Source: Lachnospiraceae bacterium (GTDB taxonomy: Bacteria; Bacillota; Clostridia; Lachnospirales; Lachnospiraceae). From it: DNA of 64,000 nt. Below the pieces are notes generated by a model. That model did not search any database, was not told where the DNA came from, and was given only the letters and a program-made list of their open reading frames with translations. The position numbers and the translations under genes were made by a program. Positions 61,553-64,000 of this stretch are shown piece by piece; position 1 is the first letter of the stretch, and each line of letters opens with the position of its first letter. The stretch is taken from the NCBI GenBank assembly GCA_902363135.1, contig CABIZF010000005.1:62001-126000 (forward strand), given 5' to 3'.

Positions 61553-63106
61553 TTATTTCAATACACACCACTTTGCAGCTTCCGGAGCCGCATCTCCGCT
61601 CAGCACGATCGTTTTACCAAGTACATTTTCCTCGGTCTCAATGGTGCCGCAAAGCCGTCCGCCGTCCGCCAGGATATCCAGCATCTCCTGATCGATCACA
61701 ACGGTCATATCAAGCGGCTTCGTCGGATCGAACACACCGCGCAGCTCTCCATCCAGCTCATGCTTCCGGTCGGTGTCCACCCAGAGCTCGCCATGTGTAA
61801 AGTCTACCCGGATCGTCGTCTCTCCGATCACAAGAAGCTCCGTTCCGGTCATTCCGACATTCCAGCTAAGCGCAACCTCCCTTACATTCCCTGCAATGGA
61901 AATGGTCTCGTTTTGCGGAAGCGCCTCCCAGCTGCCGCGCATGGCATGCAACTCCTCTGCCATGGAAAATGCCAGCTGCAATCCGTCCGCGCCATCCTTC
62001 AGGCAGATTTCCTGCGGAATTCCCATTGCGCCGCGATACCAGCCGTTTGCATTATCCAGCCGCACCCACGGAACGAGTAATACCCGTTCTCCAACATTTA
62101 CAAAATTCTGCGCGGCATAGGCCCGTCTGCTGAAATAGGCCATCTTCCGCTCCGTCTTCGTACAGAAGGTATAGCCATCAAAGCTGCCGATCTGATAATA
62201 ACCGTCCGCAGACCAGAATACCCATTCCTTCTTATCCGTCCCCTCTACCGGAACCTCGATCAGAAGCGGACATTCCCACATCCCCGGTACCGTCATCTTC
62301 TGCGTCTGCTCCCAATGCAGTAAATCATCAGAGCGCAGGATCAGAAAATCATTTTCCTCCAGGTACATAATCATCACATAGGCGTTTGATTCCGCATGCC
62401 AGAATACCTTCGGGTCGCGGTTTTCCCCGACAATCCACGGAACCAGCTCTTCGTCACGCTTATGAAGGGTTTTCGTTCCGTCTGTCGACCACATCAGCTT
62501 CTGTGTGAAGAGATTACCTGCTTCCTTCGACCACTCGTTCATCCCTCCTGCCGCTGTATAGAAAAACAGCAGTGCATCCTTTCCGTAACCGGCCGTATTT
62601 TTCTCATCAACCAGCGCACAGCCCGAATACATCGTGCCGTACTCATCCGGTGTGATTGCTACCTCCTGCTCTTCCCAGTGCATAAGATCCGTACTGGTGG
62701 CATGCCCCCAAGACATATTCTGCCATTCCGTCGAATACGGATTGTACTGATGGAACATATGATAAACGCCATCCGCATACACCAGTCCGTTCGGATCGTT
62801 CACCCAGCCGTATGCCGGTGTGTAATGCAACCGCGGACGGTACGGATAATCATTCTGCGGACGCGTCTTCTCCTGGCGGATATCAACGCCATCCAGATAC
62901 TCCTCGCCCTTTTCACTGACAATCCGAAGCTCTTTTCCAAGATACTCCGTTGCCTTCCATGCTCCGTAAAAATCAATATGCTCTTTTCCGAGGGAAACTT
63001 TCATCTCCTGAACCTTCTGATCCCCGTCATATACCGACACCCAGACCATTTCTCCGGACATGTCCACCGGAAACCAGAGATACTTCTCACTCACTGTAAT
63101 TTTCAT
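61553..63106 (-). CDS. Glycoside hydrolase family 32 (fructosidase/levanase-like)
   Basis: Predicted 517-residue enzyme releasing fructose from sucrose or fructans. The nucleophile is Asp104 in WVNDPNG, RDPKVFWH carries the stabilising aspartate, and MWECPLL the acid/base glutamate. An extra N-terminal beta domain of about 85 residues precedes the propeller, as in many fructanases; a C-terminal beta sandwich follows. No signal peptide, so the substrate is imported. ATG 63106 has GGGAGG upstream. It follows the ChbG-like gene by 14 nt. Confidence 0.95.
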   Translation of the reverse strand: MKITVSEKYLWFPVDMSGEMVWVSVYDGDQKVQEMKVSLGKEHIDFYGAWKATEYLGKELRIVSEKGEEYLDGVDIRQEKTRPQNDYPYRPRLHYTPAYGWVNDPNGLVYADGVYHMFHQYNPYSTEWQNMSWGHATSTDLMHWEEQEVAITPDEYGTMYSGCALVDEKNTAGYGKDALLFFYTAAGGMNEWSKEAGNLFTQKLMWSTDGTKTLHKRDEELVPWIVGENRDPKVFWHAESNAYVMIMYLEENDFLILRSDDLLHWEQTQKMTVPGMWECPLLIEVPVEGTDKKEWVFWSADGYYQIGSFDGYTFCTKTERKMAYFSRRAYAAQNFVNVGERVLLVPWVRLDNANGWYRGAMGIPQEICLKDGADGLQLAFSMAEELHAMRGSWEALPQNETISIAGNVREVALSWNVGMTGTELLVIGETTIRVDFTHGELWVDTDRKHELDGELRGVFDPTKPLDMTVVIDQEMLDILADGGRLCGTIETEENVLGKTIVLSGDAAPEAAKWCVLK

Positions 63107-63120
63107 AAACGTTCCTCCCA

Positions 63121-63915
63121 TTATTTTTTCCACAGGCTGAAATTATATGGCTCTTTTGCAGGCTCTGCATCTTTGTAGCTCAAAAGCTTCACACCCTGCT
63201 CCTGTAAAAAGCTAAGAACCGTCGGATCATTGTAAAACTCATAATCATCCTCCCGCTCCCACGCAATAAATTCCCCGGAATAATTGTGATTTCCTGTCAT
63301 CTTCATCTCATCTGAGGTCTTTGCCGGATGCAGCACCAGCTTGTACTGACCCTCCATCTTTCGGATCTCTTTTTCAAACAGCGCCCGGTCATGGGAAAAA
63401 TTTCCGCTATCCGGAAGCATCCGGTTGTAATAGCGATGGTTGATCAGCCCCTCTTCCTCTACCCACCGGTCAAATTTTTCTGCCAGTCCCGGAATGTCTC
63501 CCTCCGGCATCATATGAGAGTCAATATAGGCAATCGGGAAGCCCACCTTGCGCAGCCGATCCAGCTGATACTTGTATTCGGTAATAATCTCATCCAGATC
63601 CGGCTTTGCCGCTGCCAGCTCCAGCACATCCTGGTAAAAAACGCCCCGGTGATCGATCAGACTTTTCACCTTCTCCTTCGGCGCTACCGGTCCCCATACG
63701 ACCCGATCCCATTCTGCATTGATCACACTGTGCATACCAAACGTGACATCCTTACTGGATGCAAGCATTTCCGCCGCTTCCTCCAGATATGGTGCACATG
63801 CCATCACGGATACATTTTTTACAATTCCTTTTTTCGACACTTCATAAATCGCCTGGTTCGCCGAATGGCTGGACCCAAAATCATCTGCTCTTGTAATTAA
63901 AGCTTTATCTAACAT
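63121..63915 (-). CDS. ChbG/HpnK-family carbohydrate deacetylase (YdjC-like)
   Basis: Predicted 264-residue metal-dependent deacetylase. ITRADDFGSSHSANQAI carries the metal-binding Asp-Asp, FGMHSVIN, YIDSHMMPEG and VLHPAKTSDEM complete the active site. Known members deacetylate chitooligosaccharides or related sugars. In a fructan/sucrose operon it may remove acetyl groups from a plant sugar, but this is inference. ATG 63915 has TGGAGA 5 nt upstream; codons further upstream belong to the preceding gene's end. Confidence 0.9.
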   Translation of the reverse strand: MLDKALITRADDFGSSHSANQAIYEVSKKGIVKNVSVMACAPYLEEAAEMLASSKDVTFGMHSVINAEWDRVVWGPVAPKEKVKSLIDHRGVFYQDVLELAAAKPDLDEIITEYKYQLDRLRKVGFPIAYIDSHMMPEGDIPGLAEKFDRWVEEEGLINHRYYNRMLPDSGNFSHDRALFEKEIRKMEGQYKLVLHPAKTSDEMKMTGNHNYSGEFIAWEREDDYEFYNDPTVLSFLQEQGVKLLSYKDAEPAKEPYNFSLWKK

Positions 63916-63928
63916 AGTAATCTCCATT

Positions 63929-64000
63929 CTATCCCCGTTGGCAAAGCGGGAGCATTCTCCCTGCCAACTGCTCAGCACTGCGCACATCTGAATCAGGAAA
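63929..64000 (-). CDS. C-terminal end of an upstream operon gene (partial, unidentified)
   Basis: A frame open from the right edge of the window ends with TAG after about 23 residues (including SAEQLAGRMLPLCQRG), 13 nt before the ChbG-like start. The spacing suggests an operon partner, but the fragment is too short to identify or to be sure that it is coding. Confidence 0.35.
   Translation of the reverse strand, partial: FPDSDVRSAEQLAGRMLPLCQRG

Noticed and set aside
1..64000. tRNA, rRNA, prophage or complete transposase genes
   Set aside because: None was recognised on either strand; the only mobile-type sequences are short non-coding repeats.

Overview
The window looks like a chromosomal segment of a Gram-positive anaerobe of the Clostridia, most probably a Lachnospiraceae gut bacterium. 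The basis is strong AGGAGG-type ribosome binding sites, the clustered tig-clpP-clpX-lon-engB and rpsF-ssb-rpsR genes, a DUF951 gene, a T-box in front of valS, a purine riboswitch, a class B sortase, GGDEF signalling and oxygen-sensitive radical SAM enzymes. Base composition is roughly balanced by eye. This placement is inference; no 16S gene or marker alignment was available. Most genes are on the minus strand.

Left part (1-15 kb): the 3' end of a CytX-like nucleobase transporter; a ROK regulator divergent from a zinc polyol dehydrogenase; an AraC regulator divergent from an MFS transporter; a cytoplasmic Cys-type sulfatase with its radical SAM maturase, preceded by a pair of short chromate-family (CHR) transporters; a MATE exporter with an FGGY sugar kinase; and an oligoendopeptidase F gene interrupted by one in-frame TAA codon.

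Middle (15-38 kb): a BMP-type ABC nucleoside importer (binding protein, ATPase, two permeases) under a guanine-type purine riboswitch with its own terminator; a hemolysin III/TrhA gene; the protein quality-control cluster tig-clpP-clpX-lon-engB; a DJ-1 protein; a radical SAM protein with an MntP-like membrane protein; a GGDEF sensor coupled to a TetR regulator; a second ROK regulator/polyol dehydrogenase pair with a long palindromic operator candidate; and the S6-SSB-S18 operon.

Right part (38-64 kb): a tight run asnS - response regulator - histidine kinase - sortase B - sirtuin; an ABC exporter pair whose permease carries about 640 residues of heptad repeats; citrate synthase; a zinc-ribbon/YARHG membrane protein; an ArsR protein with a lysine-rich N-terminus; an L,D-transpeptidase; valS with its T-box; and a sucrose/fructan-type operon (ChbG-like deacetylase, GH32, LacI regulator, GH13_4 amylosucrase-like enzyme, GH172).

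The most unusual layer is between the genes. The spaces hold several families of short structured repeats. R1 is a 150-190 nt multi-hairpin element whose copies differ in sequence but keep pairing. R2 contains two smaller nested insertions: a 28-29 nt hairpin and a 92-93 nt element with IS200/IS605-like double-hairpin ends. An empty site at about 666 and filled sites at 37622 and 48103 define the larger one exactly. Repeats often touch stop codons and create spurious N-terminal extensions on neighbouring reading frames, so several starts here were set from the ribosome binding site.
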